Assembly (NCBI RefSeq): GCF_020026305.1 | Contig: NZ_CP075691.1 | Coordinates: 372,001 to 436,000, forward strand | Source: Streptomyces sp. 135 | Lineage (GTDB): Bacteria; Actinomycetota; Actinomycetes; Streptomycetales; Streptomycetaceae | DNA: 64,000 nt | Reading direction: 5' to 3' | Notes under the pieces: generated by a model | Seen by the model: only the letters and a program-made list of their open reading frames with translations | What the model was told of the DNA's origin: nothing | Database searches by the model: none | Position numbers and translations under genes: made by a program | In this document: one piece after another, positions 26,111 to 34,762 of the stretch | Position numbering within the stretch: the stretch's first letter is position 1 | Layout of the letters: the number at the start of each line of letters is the position of its first letter

Positions 26111-27109
26111 ATGGCCGAGAACATCGCCTCCCCGCAGTCCGCCGACAGTCCCGCGCCGAGCTGGGCCGTGGGCGATCTGCTCGTGCACCGCATCGACGAA
26201 GTGGCGCTCCCCCCGCAGACGGGCCCCTGGCTGCTGCCCACCGCCACTCCCGACGTCGTGGACGGCACCCCGTGGCTCCGGCCGCACTTCGCCGGGGCCG
26301 ACGGCGTCCTGCGGCTTGCCAGTCACACGTTCGCCGTCGAGGCGAACGGACTGCGCGTACTGATCGACACGGGCATCGGCAACGGCAAGACCCGGGCCAA
26401 CCCCGCCTGGCACGACCTGGACACCGACTACCTCCACCGGCTCACGGCGGCGGGCTTCGCGCCGGAGAGCGTCGACCTGGTCGTCCTGACCCATCTGCAC
26501 ACCGACCACGTCGGCTGGAACACCCGTCGGCAGGACGGGCGTTGGGTGCCCACCTTCCCCCGCGCCCGCTATCTGGCGTCCCGCGCCGAATGGGACCACT
26601 GGGCGAACGGTGACCTGGAGGAGCCGCGCCGGCAGATGTTCCGGGACTCGGTCCACCCGATCCGGGACGCCGGGCTGCTCGACCTCGTCGACGTGAGGGG
26701 CCCCGGGACCGAAGTGGCCGACGGCGTCCGGCTGCTGTCCACCCCCGGCCACACGCCGGGCCATGTCGCCGTGCGGCTCGAAGGCGGCGATCGGGACGCC
26801 GTCGTCACCGGCGACTGCGTGCACCATCCGGTGCAGATGCGCCACCCCGACATCACCAGCTGCGTGGACACGGACCCGGACCGGGCCGTCCGCAGCCGCC
26901 GGGAGCTCCTCGCGGGCCTCGCCGACACCGGAACCCTGCTGCTCGGCGGCCACTTCCCGCCGCCGACGGCGGGCCACGTCGTCAGGGACGGCGGCGGCTA
27001 CCGCCTCGAAGCCGCCGCCCCACCCTCGCCGGAAGCGGCCCCGGCATGCATGCCGGGAGCCGAGGCCGAGGGTGAGTGCGGCTCGTCGAGGGTCAGTACA
27101 GCTTGTTGA
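26111..27109 (+). CDS. MBL-fold metallo-hydrolase (lactonase-like)
   Basis: 332 residues. LTHLHTDHVGW near 140 is the HxHxDH zinc motif, STPGHTPGH near 215 gives the next His, VTGDCVHHP the bridging Asp, and LLGGHFPPP the last His. The N-terminal GPWLLP and the spacing resemble quorum-quenching lactonases and related hydrolases. It is divergent from the amidase operon and shares its operator. The two enzymes may act on one compound, for example ring opening then amide cleavage. The last about 20 residues overlap the convergent gene and may be a tail without function. Confidence 0.88.
   Translation: MAENIASPQSADSPAPSWAVGDLLVHRIDEVALPPQTGPWLLPTATPDVVDGTPWLRPHFAGADGVLRLASHTFAVEANGLRVLIDTGIGNGKTRANPAWHDLDTDYLHRLTAAGFAPESVDLVVLTHLHTDHVGWNTRRQDGRWVPTFPRARYLASRAEWDHWANGDLEEPRRQMFRDSVHPIRDAGLLDLVDVRGPGTEVADGVRLLSTPGHTPGHVAVRLEGGDRDAVVTGDCVHHPVQMRHPDITSCVDTDPDRAVRSRRELLAGLADTGTLLLGGHFPPPTAGHVVRDGGGYRLEAAAPPSPEAAPACMPGAEAEGECGSSRVSTAC
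27021..27074. terminator. Probable convergent hairpin inside the 3' end of the hydrolase gene
   Basis: A perfect 16-bp palindrome CCGGCATGCATGCCGG (27041-27056) is flanked by near-complementary CACCCTCGCC and GGCCGAGGGTG. It lies before the overlapping convergent stops at 27093 and 27109. Confidence 0.5.
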
Positions 27110-27707
27110 CGGCCGTGGCGGTGGTGGTCTTGAAGTCGCCGGCCTGGGCGTCCGCGAAGGTGCCCATCTGTCCCCACGTCACGAGCGTCACCGTGTTGCC
27201 GTCACGCCCCACCGAGAACATGTTGATGTCGGTGGCTCCCCAGGAGGCGACCGTGTGGACGCCGTAGACGTGTGCTCCCTCCTCGACGTTCACCTTGCCG
27301 TAGTACTTCTGCGCCGCGGTGATCTCGGGGTTCTGCTGCATCACCGTCTTCGCGCACCCGTCGAGCTTCTTGCGCAGCAGGGCCGCGAAGTCCTTGGCCC
27401 GCTGCTCGCTGCGCTCGACCACGGTCACCTGGAGCGCACCGGTGTCGAGGTCCGTGCGGTACGTGCGGTGCACGGAGGTCGACGGCAGCCCCTCGCCGAC
27501 GCACATCGGCAGCGGGTCGGGCTGCCCCGAAGTCACCGGCCCGGCATACCAGGGCGACGACGCGTGCGGCGGCAGCTCGGAAGGCTCCAGGAAGCGGGGC
27601 CCGCCGGCGGCGGAAGCGGGCACCGCCCCGGCGGCGACACCCGCCACGGCCACCACGGCTGCCGCGGCGAACAGACCCTTGTTCTTGCGTACGCTCGTCC
27701 TCATCAT
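27093..27707 (-). CDS. Secreted protein of unknown function
   Basis: 204 residues from ATG 27707 after GGGGGAGAACG. A signal peptide (GLFAAAAVVAVAGVAAGAVPASAA) precedes a soluble domain with two cysteines (PMCVGEGLP and DGCAKTVM), probably a disulfide. Notable blocks are WYAGPVTSGQPDPLP and ASWGATDINMFSVGRDGN. I do not recognise the family. The stop overlaps the convergent hydrolase by 17 bp. Confidence 0.75.
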   Translation of the reverse strand: MMRTSVRKNKGLFAAAAVVAVAGVAAGAVPASAAGGPRFLEPSELPPHASSPWYAGPVTSGQPDPLPMCVGEGLPSTSVHRTYRTDLDTGALQVTVVERSEQRAKDFAALLRKKLDGCAKTVMQQNPEITAAQKYYGKVNVEEGAHVYGVHTVASWGATDINMFSVGRDGNTVTLVTWGQMGTFADAQAGDFKTTTATAVNKLY

Positions 27708-27864
27708 CGTTCTCCCCCACATGGTTCGGTCGGCCTGCTCCGGGCGGATCCGTCCGCCCTTCGACCCCACGCCCCATACGACCCGCGCCGCCCCTGGGCC
27801 GTTGCCCTCGCGCACGTCACAGCTCTGTCATCCATGTCACCGAACGGCAACACGCCACAGGGCC

Positions 27865-28221
27865 TCACACCAACCCGGTCACGGTCACGGAGACCCGAAG
27901 AGGGGCGTCCGCCCCCCCGCGCAGGGCCTCGGTGACCGCGGCGCGCACCGACCGGGTCACGTCGACAGCGCGGTGGCCCCGGTGCAGGACGACGTGCACC
28001 TCGATGTGCCACCCCCCGGTACCGCCGAGCCGTCTCACACGTACGCCCGAGGAATGCGACGACCTTCCGACGCCCGGACTCCCCGCGCGTACGCGGCTCA
28101 GGGGGCCCGAAGCGCGCAGGAGTTGGGCCAGGCCGGGCCGCAGGAAGGCGACTCCGGCCGTGTCGAGGACCGCCCTCGCGACGGTGTCCGTCAGCTCACC
28201 GGATGCGTGTTGCTCCGTCAC
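27865..28221 (-). CDS. Asp23/Gls24-like protein (short)
   Basis: 118 residues. The C-terminal part (GGWHIEVHVVLHRGHRAVDVTRSVRAAV, VSVTVTGLV) has the Asp23/Gls24 strand-helix-strand pattern. The start overlaps the stop of the anti-sigma fusion by four bases (ATGA). It is the last gene of the minus-strand arm of the Gls24 locus and probably a cytoplasmic subunit of the envelope-stress complex. Confidence 0.75.
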   Translation of the reverse strand: MTEQHASGELTDTVARAVLDTAGVAFLRPGLAQLLRASGPLSRVRAGSPGVGRSSHSSGVRVRRLGGTGGWHIEVHVVLHRGHRAVDVTRSVRAAVTEALRGGADAPLRVSVTVTGLV

Positions 28222-28913
28222 GGTCGCCGTCCTTCCACGTCGTCGTCGTGCTCGGTCCCCTCATCGATGAGGTCGCCGATCGTCACGTCGACCGTCGCGA
28301 CCGGCATGCCCAGCTCGGCGTCGGCCGCCTCCAGCACCCTGCGGCGGACGCGCTCGGCGACCTCCTGGAGATTCCATGTGAGGGCGACCTGCACTTCGAG
28401 GCGGATCCTGACCGGGCCCCGCCGTAGGCGTCCCGCCGGGGCGGGGGGCGCGTCGTCCTCGGGCCGGACCTCGATGCGGCAACTGCCCGCCCGCACCCCG
28501 GTCAGGGTCTCGGCCGCCGCGCGGACGGTTCGGGCGGCGGCCGCCTCCACGATCCAGGCGTCCTCGTCCTCCTCGCCGAGCGGCAGCGTCCGGCCCGGCC
28601 GCAGTTCGAGCCGGACCACCTCCATGACGCGGCCGACGAGCGCGGAGGCGTCGGCCTCCTCCCGCTCCCGCGGCTCCGACGCGCGCGCGGCGGAGACGAC
28701 GTCCTCCAGGCGGCGCAGGGTGTCCAGCGCCTCGGTGCAGTGCGGGCACGCGGCGGCGTGGGGATCGGGTTCGCCGCTCTCCCAGTGCTCCCAGACGCTC
28801 CACAACTCCCGTCCGCAGGGCAGCGGTTCACGCTCCGCGAAGCCGTCCGCCGGATTCTCCCCGGTGGCCGTCCCGCGCTCCTCGCCCGGCCCGGTCCCCT
28901 CGTTCACCGCCAT
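28218..28913 (-). CDS. Zinc-finger anti-sigma-like / Asp23 fusion protein
   Basis: 231 residues. HAAACPHCTEAL near 50-61 is the HxxxCxxC zinc signature of ZAS anti-sigma factors. Residues about 130-225 carry an Asp23/Gls24-type domain (RGPVRIRLEVQVALTWNLQEVAERVRRRV, PVATVDVTIGDLID). No membrane helix is visible. The ATG overlaps the end of the ECF sigma gene by ten bases, which supports a sigma/anti-sigma pair. The fusion would tie sigma release directly to the Gls24 envelope proteins, an inference from the domains. Confidence 0.8.
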   Translation of the reverse strand: MAVNEGTGPGEERGTATGENPADGFAEREPLPCGRELWSVWEHWESGEPDPHAAACPHCTEALDTLRRLEDVVSAARASEPREREEADASALVGRVMEVVRLELRPGRTLPLGEEDEDAWIVEAAAARTVRAAAETLTGVRAGSCRIEVRPEDDAPPAPAGRLRRGPVRIRLEVQVALTWNLQEVAERVRRRVLEAADAELGMPVATVDVTIGDLIDEGTEHDDDVEGRRP

Positions 28914-29494
28914 GCGGCCATCGCCTCCGTGAGATAGCGCCGCGCCCTGAAGACGCGGCCGCGCACCGCCTCCGGGCTGATCCCGACCGACTCGGCGATG
29001 GATTCGTAGGAAAGGCCGTTGAGTTCGCGCAGCACCCAGCACACCCGCTGTTCCGGTGACAGTCCCGCCATCGCCCTGCTCAGGTCCGCCACGGCCGCGT
29101 GCCCCTCGGCCACCCTGGCGGGCGATGCCTCGTGCTCCGGGGCCTGCGGCTCGGGTACGCCTTCCAGGCCCACGGCGGGGCGGCGGGCGCGCAGCACGTT
29201 CAGGCACCGGTTGGTGACGATGCGGTGTATCCACGTACTGAACCGGGCGTCCCGCCGGAACTCGGGCAGCTTGCGCCATGCGCTCACGAACGACTCCTGC
29301 ACGGCGTCCTCGGCCTCCGTCCGACTCCCCAGCAGCCGCGTCGCCAGCCGCAGCAGGCCGGGCGCGTGGCGTCGCACCAACTCCTCGAAGGCCTCTTCGT
29401 CACCTTCCCCGGCCCGTACCGCCAGCAATCCGTCCTCGCGCCGTGCGGACTCCTCCGCTCCGTCCTCGGGCGCTCTGCCCCGGTCCCCGGGCAC
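28904..29494 (-). CDS. ECF sigma factor of the Gls24 locus
   Basis: About 196 residues. Region 2 is visible as EEAFEELVRRHAPGLLRLATRLLGSRTEAEDAVQESFV and region 4 as LSPEQRVCWVLRELNGLSYESIAESVGISPEAVRGRVFRARRYL. I chose GTG 29494 because GAGAGGAG lies just before it; the frame is open to an ATG at 29632. It heads the minus-strand arm and is divergent from the first plus-strand Gls24 gene, so it likely controls both arms. Confidence 0.85.
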   Translation of the reverse strand: MPGDRGRAPEDGAEESARREDGLLAVRAGEGDEEAFEELVRRHAPGLLRLATRLLGSRTEAEDAVQESFVSAWRKLPEFRRDARFSTWIHRIVTNRCLNVLRARRPAVGLEGVPEPQAPEHEASPARVAEGHAAVADLSRAMAGLSPEQRVCWVLRELNGLSYESIAESVGISPEAVRGRVFRARRYLTEAMAAWR

Positions 29495-29742
29495 ACGCGG
29501 CTCCTCTCGTCCAGGTCGTGCTCGTACGACACACGGAAGGCCGCCCGCGTTACGCGGCGAAGGCACGGTACCTCCCGGAAGGAGAAGTTCTTCCGAGGCG
29601 CGTAACGAATTCCCGCCGTCCGTGTCAGACAAGCACGGAGCCGGGCACCCGGCCGGGGTACCGAAGGCTCAGCCGACCGACATGCCGACCGACAGGCGGC
29701 TGACGGCCGGTCACAGGACTCCGATGACGAGGAGATGCCGAT

Positions 29743-30282
29743 ATGGCGACTCAGGACATTCATTCGAACGCGGCCACGACGTCCGGTGGCACCGACAGCG
29801 GTCCCACCGGGACAGCCCAGAAGAGCGCGGGCACCGCCGCGGTGGCGGGGACCACCACGGTGACGGGCGGCACCGGTGCGGGCGAGCCGGCCGCGACCCG
29901 GGGGAAGACATCCATCGCCGATGTCGTGGTCGTGAAGATCGCCGGGATGGCGGCGCGGGAGATCCCCGGCGTCTTCGACATGGGCGGCGGCCTCTCGCGG
30001 ACCATCGGCGCGGTGCGGGACCGGGTGCCGGGCGGGCGGCCCAACGTCGGGCGCGGCGTGAAGGTCGAGGTCGGCGAGCGGCAGACGGCGATCGATCTGG
30101 ACATCGTCGTCGAGTACGGCGTGCCGATCACCGACGTCGCCCATGATGTGCGCGAGAACGTCATCGGCGCCGTGGAGCGGATCACCGGTCTGGAAGTCGT
30201 CGAGGTCAACGTCGCGGTCAACGACGTACGGCTGCCCGACGACGAGACCGCGGACTCCGCCGGCGAGACGCGGGTGGAGTAG
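29743..30282 (+). CDS. Asp23/Gls24 family envelope stress response protein
   Basis: 179 residues. A low-complexity Thr/Gly lead (1-50) precedes the Asp23 domain: ADVVVVKIAGMAAREIPGVFDM, VGERQTAIDLDIVVEYGV and VIGAVERITGLEVVEVNVAVNDV. In staphylococci Asp23 is held at the membrane by AmaP and its loss triggers cell-wall stress. GGAG lies before the ATG. It is the first gene of a four-gene plus-strand operon. Confidence 0.92.
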   Translation: MATQDIHSNAATTSGGTDSGPTGTAQKSAGTAAVAGTTTVTGGTGAGEPAATRGKTSIADVVVVKIAGMAAREIPGVFDMGGGLSRTIGAVRDRVPGGRPNVGRGVKVEVGERQTAIDLDIVVEYGVPITDVAHDVRENVIGAVERITGLEVVEVNVAVNDVRLPDDETADSAGETRVE

Positions 30283-30285
30283 CGG

Positions 30286-30474
30286 GTGGCGAGCACAGCT
30301 CTGGCAGGCATGATCGCCGGGATGGCCCTGGGGTTCGCCGGGTGGTTCGGCGGCTTCGGCGCGTTCCTTCTGGTGGCCGCGCTCGGCGCGGTCGGCTTCG
30401 TCCTCGGGCGTCTCGTGGACAACGGCACGGACATACGCGACTTCCTCGGCGGCCGTGACCGGGAGCGGCGATGA
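30286..30474 (+). CDS. Small two-TM membrane protein of the Gls24 operon (DUF2273-like)
   Basis: 62 residues from a GTG three bases after the previous stop. Glycine-rich helices (ALAGMIAGMALGFAGWFGGF, FLLVAALGAVGFVLGRLV) match the small DUF2273-type membrane proteins found in Asp23/AmaP operons. It overlaps the next start by four bases (ATGA). Confidence 0.8.
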   Translation: MASTALAGMIAGMALGFAGWFGGFGAFLLVAALGAVGFVLGRLVDNGTDIRDFLGGRDRERR

Positions 30475-31541
30475 GCACGCGTCCGGTGGAGCCTCGCACC
30501 ACGCCCCCGGCCGAGCGCGGCGCGACGACCGTGGCCGAGCGCGCGGTGCGCCGCATCGCGGAACGGGCCGCCACGGAGGCGTTGGCGCCGGGCGAGGTAC
30601 AGGTGAGCCGAGGGTCGGCCGTGGTGCGTGGCCGCCGGGCCAGGGTGGGGGTCGCCGTGACGCTGCCCTACCCCGCCGTGCTCGACGAGGCGGGTGAACG
30701 CGTACGGTCGCACGTCGCCGACCGCACGGCCCGCCTCACCGGTCTCGCCGTGCCCTCGGCCCGGGTCCGGATCCGCGAACTGCGCGTGCGCGAAGAGGTA
30801 CGGGGCGAGGGAGAGAAAGAGCAATCGGGAGAGGCTGAAGGGACGGCGGACGGGGCCCACGGACCGTCCGGGGCGGTGGCCGCGTCGCCGAAGCGGGCCA
30901 GGGAGTCTGCGGCCGTGGGCCGGGCGCGTCGACCGTGGTCCCAACGTCGGGCCCTCGCCGGAGCGTTGGCGTTCGCCTGCGCGGGGGTCTGCGGTCTGTT
31001 CCTGTACGACGTGGTGTCCGTCCACGCGGCCGGGCGGCCTCCCGCCCGGTGGCGGGACCGGCTGATGGAGTGGCTGGCCACCCACGGCCCGGACGGCGGC
31101 GCATGGCCCGGCGTGGCCCTGGCGGCCGCCGTGTTCCTCCTCGGCGTATGGCTGCTGGTCCTGGCCCTCACGCCGGGGCGGCGGCGCGAGCTGCCCATGG
31201 CGGGAGCGTCCCCGGAGGTCCGGGCGGTGCTCGACCGGCGTGCCGTGGCGGTGCTGCTGCGGGACGCCGTGGCGGAGCTGCCCGGCATCACCCGGGTGCG
31301 GGTCCGTGTCGGGCGCCGTGGGGCGCGGGTGCGGGCCGGGCTTGCGTTCGGCCCCCTGGAGTCCGCGCGCCGTGCGGTGGCCGAGACCGCGGAGGAGGCC
31401 TTGGCCGCCTGCGGTCTGGCGAGGCCCCCGCGGCTGCGGGTCCGGGTGCGCGCCGAGCCCGCCTGGCATGCTCCCGCGCCACCGGAGGCGGACGTGGCGC
31501 CCGCGGCCGACGCTTCGACGCGGAGGAGCACCCTGCCATGA
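30471..31541 (+). CDS. Asp23/Gls24-like membrane protein with DUF6286-type C-terminus
   Basis: 356 residues. An Asp23-like N-terminal domain (residues 20-110, VAERAVRRIAERAATEA, VGVAVTLPYPAV) is followed by a charged linker, two membrane helices (ALAGALAFACAGVCGLFLYDVV, WPGVALAAAVFLLGVWLLVLAL) and a second ferredoxin-like domain (AVAVLLRDAVAELPGITRVRVRV). Both ends would lie in the cytoplasm. Its start and stop each overlap the flanking genes by four bases. Confidence 0.82.
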   Translation: MSTRPVEPRTTPPAERGATTVAERAVRRIAERAATEALAPGEVQVSRGSAVVRGRRARVGVAVTLPYPAVLDEAGERVRSHVADRTARLTGLAVPSARVRIRELRVREEVRGEGEKEQSGEAEGTADGAHGPSGAVAASPKRARESAAVGRARRPWSQRRALAGALAFACAGVCGLFLYDVVSVHAAGRPPARWRDRLMEWLATHGPDGGAWPGVALAAAVFLLGVWLLVLALTPGRRRELPMAGASPEVRAVLDRRAVAVLLRDAVAELPGITRVRVRVGRRGARVRAGLAFGPLESARRAVAETAEEALAACGLARPPRLRVRVRAEPAWHAPAPPEADVAPAADASTRRSTLP

Positions 31542-32122
31542 GCCGGCTCCGTAACGGCACCAACCGCGCCGCCTTGTTCGGGGTGGCGGTGGCACTGCTG
31601 GCCGCGGGCGCCACGCTGGCCTCCGCGACCGGCGTCGTCCGGGACCGGCTGCCCGCGAGCCTGCCCCGCCTCCCCGGAGGCAGGACATGGCTCGACGGGG
31701 AGGCCCTCGGCCGCTGGCGGGACCAGGGCTGGTGGCCCGCCGTGGTGATCGCCGCGCTCTCCGTCGGCGTACTGCTGTTCCTGTGGTGGGGCTGGGCTCA
31801 GGTCCGCGTGGGGCGCCTGCGGGAACTGCCGCTCGGGCTGCGGGGCGTGACCTTGTCCGGTCCGGCGCTGGCGGCGGCGATGGCCGAGCGGGCGGAGGCC
31901 GTCGACGGCGTGGTCCATGCGCGCGTGGTTCTGCTGGGCCGCCCCCGCCGGCTGCGCGCACGCATCACGCTGGTCCTGGCCGCAGGCAGCCGCCCGGAGG
32001 CGGTGCTGCGCGATCTCACGCGGCAGGCCGTCACCGAGGCGAGAGCCGCGGCGGCGCCCCGCACCGTGGCCGTCGACGCACGCCTGACGGTCCGGCACCA
32101 CAGGGCCCGGCGGCTGCGGTGA
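31538..32122 (+). CDS. AmaP-like alkaline shock response membrane anchor
   Basis: 194 residues. Two membrane helices (LFGVAVALLAAGATLASAT, WWPAVVIAALSVGVLLFLWWGW) form an N-terminal hairpin, and the rest is a cytoplasmic Gls24-like domain (MAERAEAVDGVVHARVVLLG, TVAVDARLTVRHH). This is the AmaP layout, the membrane anchor for Asp23 in Firmicutes. Its ATG overlaps the previous stop (ATGA). It ends the operon, and degenerate repeats follow. Confidence 0.85.
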   Translation: MSRLRNGTNRAALFGVAVALLAAGATLASATGVVRDRLPASLPRLPGGRTWLDGEALGRWRDQGWWPAVVIAALSVGVLLFLWWGWAQVRVGRLRELPLGLRGVTLSGPALAAAMAERAEAVDGVVHARVVLLGRPRRLRARITLVLAAGSRPEAVLRDLTRQAVTEARAAAAPRTVAVDARLTVRHHRARRLR

Positions 32123-32142
32123 CGCGCTTCCCGTAGTGGGGG

Positions 32143-32464
32143 CGTGCCGGTGGGCGCCCGGCGGGCCGCCCCGGCGGTGTTCGGACCTTGACCTCCGGCA
32201 CCCCGCCGTCGGCCGACTGACGCGCATCCGCCGAGCCCCTGACGATGACGACACGCCGACCGGCACCCGACGGCCACCCCGGCAATGCTCAGGCCCCGAC
32301 CTCCGACACCTCACCGGCGGCGGGCGCGTGACGATGAAGGCACGCCGACCGGCGCCCGATGCCCGCCCCGGCGATGTCCAGACCTTGGCCTCCGACACCT
32401 CCCCGGGCAGCCGACTGCCACGCACCCGCCAAGCCCCAGACGATGACGACACGCCGACCGGCAG
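32143..32464. repeat. Degenerate long tandem repeat in intergenic DNA
   Basis: Between stops at 32122 and 32465 lie about three imperfect copies of an 89- to 109-bp unit. Each has GACGATGACGACACGCCGACC (32241, 32330, 32439), then a CCGGCGATG-like block, then GACCTNNGCCTCCGACACC. Copies differ by point changes and by a 20-bp insertion or deletion. No gene is supported here. Confidence 0.7.
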
Positions 32465-32989
32465 TCAGGCGCCGCGCCGGTCCTCCAGGTCCCGCTTGAG
32501 GTTGCGCAGCGTCCTGTCGATGTTCCCGACCTGGAAGTCGGCGAACGTGTGCCCACGGGTGGCGATCCAGTCGAACGCGCCGGCCACGGAGTCCGGCCAG
32601 GAGCGCCGGTCGTCCGTCCATGTCTCGGTCACCCTCGTGACACCGCCCGCGATCCCGGAGCCCGCCTCCTCGAAGCGGTACTCCCAGGTGGCGATGGGTG
32701 CGCGCAGGCGCGGGCGCTTGAGTCCGATCGCGTGGACACGGAACGCGAAGCGGTTTCCGGGCTCGGCCGCGGTCACCGTGCAGCGCGTCGTCCAGCGGAC
32801 CGCGCCGCGCTTGTTGTGTCCGTCGAAGACCATGCCCACGTGGGCGGCTCGGTCCGCGCCGCGGAGGGTGGCGCCCAGATTCTCGGGGCTCCACCTCCCC
32901 ATCCGCGCGGGTCGGCTGATCTCCTCGTACACCGCCTGGGGCGGCGCCTGGACCAGGATGCTGCGGGAGACGGTGAACGTGCGGGGCAT
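32465..32989 (-). CDS. SRPBCC/START-like polyketide cyclase family protein
   Basis: 174 residues from ATG 32989 after GGAGTCACCC. SRSILVQAPPQAVYEEISRPARMGRWSPE is the start of the Bet v1-like fold, and TATWEYRFEEAGSG-type strands and the C-terminal helix complete it. Members bind hydrophobic ligands in a central cavity; many act as cyclases or lipid-binding proteins. An NTF2-like gene lies just upstream on the same strand. The ligand is unknown. Confidence 0.85.
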   Translation of the reverse strand: MPRTFTVSRSILVQAPPQAVYEEISRPARMGRWSPENLGATLRGADRAAHVGMVFDGHNKRGAVRWTTRCTVTAAEPGNRFAFRVHAIGLKRPRLRAPIATWEYRFEEAGSGIAGGVTRVTETWTDDRRSWPDSVAGAFDWIATRGHTFADFQVGNIDRTLRNLKRDLEDRRGA

Positions 32990-33060
32990 GGGTGACTCCG
33001 TTCCTCGACCGGCGACCCTACCCGCCGGTAAGGGGGCGGGGGAAGCGTGCCCCTCCCGCG

Positions 33061-33459
33061 TCAGGGCTGGTCGCACCAGGTGAACGCCGCGATCCGCCAG
33101 CCACCGGCGTCCCGGACGAACTGGATGCTCTTGGTGCCCGCGCCCTCGAATGCCTCGCCGTCCAGGACGCCCGCCTTGCGGTACTCGCCGAACCGCGCCG
33201 CGACATCCCCCGCGATCAAGGTCTGTTCGGAGGTCTCCCACTCGGAGAACTCGACGAGGCGGCCGTCGTTCAGCAGCCGTTCGCGGGGCTCGATGAACTC
33301 CTCCACGGTGTAGACCTTGAGTTCGGGACCGGCCACGACGATCACGCCGCCCGGAATGAGCAGGCGGCGGATCCGGGCCACGTCGGCGGACTTGCCGCCC
33401 CGGTTGTCGAAGGCGCCGAAGAACTCGGCGGTCAGCGCGTCTATCTCGATCTTGGACAT
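33061..33459 (-). CDS. NTF2-like / DUF4440 protein
   Basis: 132 residues of the cone-shaped NTF2 fold: IDALTAEFFGAFDNRGG, VYTVEEFIEPRERLL, SEQTLIAGDVAARFGEYRKAG and a final GGWRIAAFTWCDQP. This is close to the DUF4440/SnoaL-like group, which includes small enzymes and binding proteins. There is no signal peptide. It lies between the DegT gene and the SRPBCC gene in the same direction. Confidence 0.8.
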   Translation of the reverse strand: MSKIEIDALTAEFFGAFDNRGGKSADVARIRRLLIPGGVIVVAGPELKVYTVEEFIEPRERLLNDGRLVEFSEWETSEQTLIAGDVAARFGEYRKAGVLDGEAFEGAGTKSIQFVRDAGGWRIAAFTWCDQP

Positions 33460-33468
33460 GGCGTGACG

Positions 33469-34716
33469 CTAGCAACACGGTGCGGGGGGCGCCTGCGGAA
33501 CGTCCCTATCGCGTCGGGGATTTCGGAGGTGCCGCGCCTCCGGGCTCGCGGGCCTCACGCGTTCCTTCGTCAGGGCGCGGACGACCTTGTGGGCGAGCAG
33601 CGGGTCGACCGGGAGGGTGTGCGAGGCGAACCAGCGGGCGGCCGACGGGTCGGGGGACGGTTCGACGAACTCCGCGCCCGCGTAGTCGTCGAGCGGAGGG
33701 TCGTAGACGTACCCGCAGACCATGCCGTGGTCCACGAGACGGTCGAGGAGCGCGTCGCGGTCCTGGACCAGGAGCGGCACACGGAAGAGAGGGGGCGGGC
33801 CGTCCTCCGCCGTGCGCTCGCGCAGCGCCCGGCCCGCCCAGGCGGTGCTTGCCAGCAGGGATACCCCCACGGAGCGCCGGGCGAGGGCGCCGTCGAGCCG
33901 GTCCATGCGCAGCTTCAACTGCCCGCGCACCAGGGCCCCGTGGCGCTCGCGGAAGCCGTGGAGGTCGACGCGCACCCATGGCTCGTACGCCGACAGGCTC
34001 GGCGCGCGGCGTGCGCAGTCCGCGAGCCGCCGCGGGTGCAGCTCCATGCGGAACGTGTCGCGTTCGAGCAGCCCCAGGCGCCGCATCGTCCGCCATACCG
34101 GGCGCACCAGGCGCAGGCCGCGTACGGCCGAACGCGCCAGGGGGCGGAGCGTGGTGGCGATGTCGCCGCGGAGGCGGCCGGGCACGAGCAGTTCGTCGCG
34201 CAGCCGCTCCAACTCCCGTCGCGTCACGGTGTCCTCGACGGCGAGGAAGCCGCCGGCCATGCCCGCCACGTGCTTGGACAGGCTGAACGCCGCCGCCTTC
34301 CCGAAGGTGCCGATCGGCTGTCCTGCTACGCGCGTGCCGATCGCGTGCGCCACGTCCTCGAAGAGGGGTATGCCCAACTGTTCGCAGCGGCGGCGCAGTT
34401 CGACGACGCGGTCCGGCACTCCGTACAGGTTGGTGGTCAGTACGGCGTCCACGTTCCGCCAGGTCGACTCCGGGACCGCGGCCGGGTCGATGTTGCCGTC
34501 CCAGACGGAGACGGGGGCCTGGACCGGGCGCAGTCCGGCCGCGAGGACCACGAAAAGGATCACGTCGTCGTTGACCGGTGACATCAGGACGCGTGCGCCC
34601 GGCCTGCACCAGCGGCGCAGCGCCAGATAGAGGGCCAGCCGGGCCGAAGGGACGTACAGGCACTCGCGTCCGAGCCGTCGTGTCATCTCCGCGGTGAGCC
34701 GTGATCCGTAGGGCAT
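33469..34716 (-). CDS. DegT/DnrJ/EryC1-family PLP-fold protein
   Basis: 415 residues from ATG 34716 behind AAAGGG; GTG 34722 is also in frame. ARLALYLALRRWCRPGARVLMSP, VLTTNLYGVPD, IPLFEDVAHAIGT and FSLSKHVAGMAGGF are the aminotransferase blocks, with the PLP Lys in SLSK. Classical members aminate sugar-nucleotides. The last about 150 residues diverge, so the substrate may not be a sugar. The neighbouring acetyltransferase 47 bp upstream on the same strand suggests a joint role in glycan or lipid decoration. Confidence 0.78.
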   Translation of the reverse strand: MPYGSRLTAEMTRRLGRECLYVPSARLALYLALRRWCRPGARVLMSPVNDDVILFVVLAAGLRPVQAPVSVWDGNIDPAAVPESTWRNVDAVLTTNLYGVPDRVVELRRRCEQLGIPLFEDVAHAIGTRVAGQPIGTFGKAAAFSLSKHVAGMAGGFLAVEDTVTRRELERLRDELLVPGRLRGDIATTLRPLARSAVRGLRLVRPVWRTMRRLGLLERDTFRMELHPRRLADCARRAPSLSAYEPWVRVDLHGFRERHGALVRGQLKLRMDRLDGALARRSVGVSLLASTAWAGRALRERTAEDGPPPLFRVPLLVQDRDALLDRLVDHGMVCGYVYDPPLDDYAGAEFVEPSPDPSAARWFASHTLPVDPLLAHKVVRALTKERVRPASPEARHLRNPRRDRDVPQAPPAPCC

Positions 34717-34762
34717 CGGCACCCTTTCTCTTCCGCTGCTGCGGGTCGGGGCGAGGCTGTGG

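Noticed and set aside
29577..29594. GGAAG/CTTCC short inverted repeat as an operator in the Gls24 divergent promoter
   Set aside because: The arms are only five bases and imperfect around the centre, so chance is a fair explanation.
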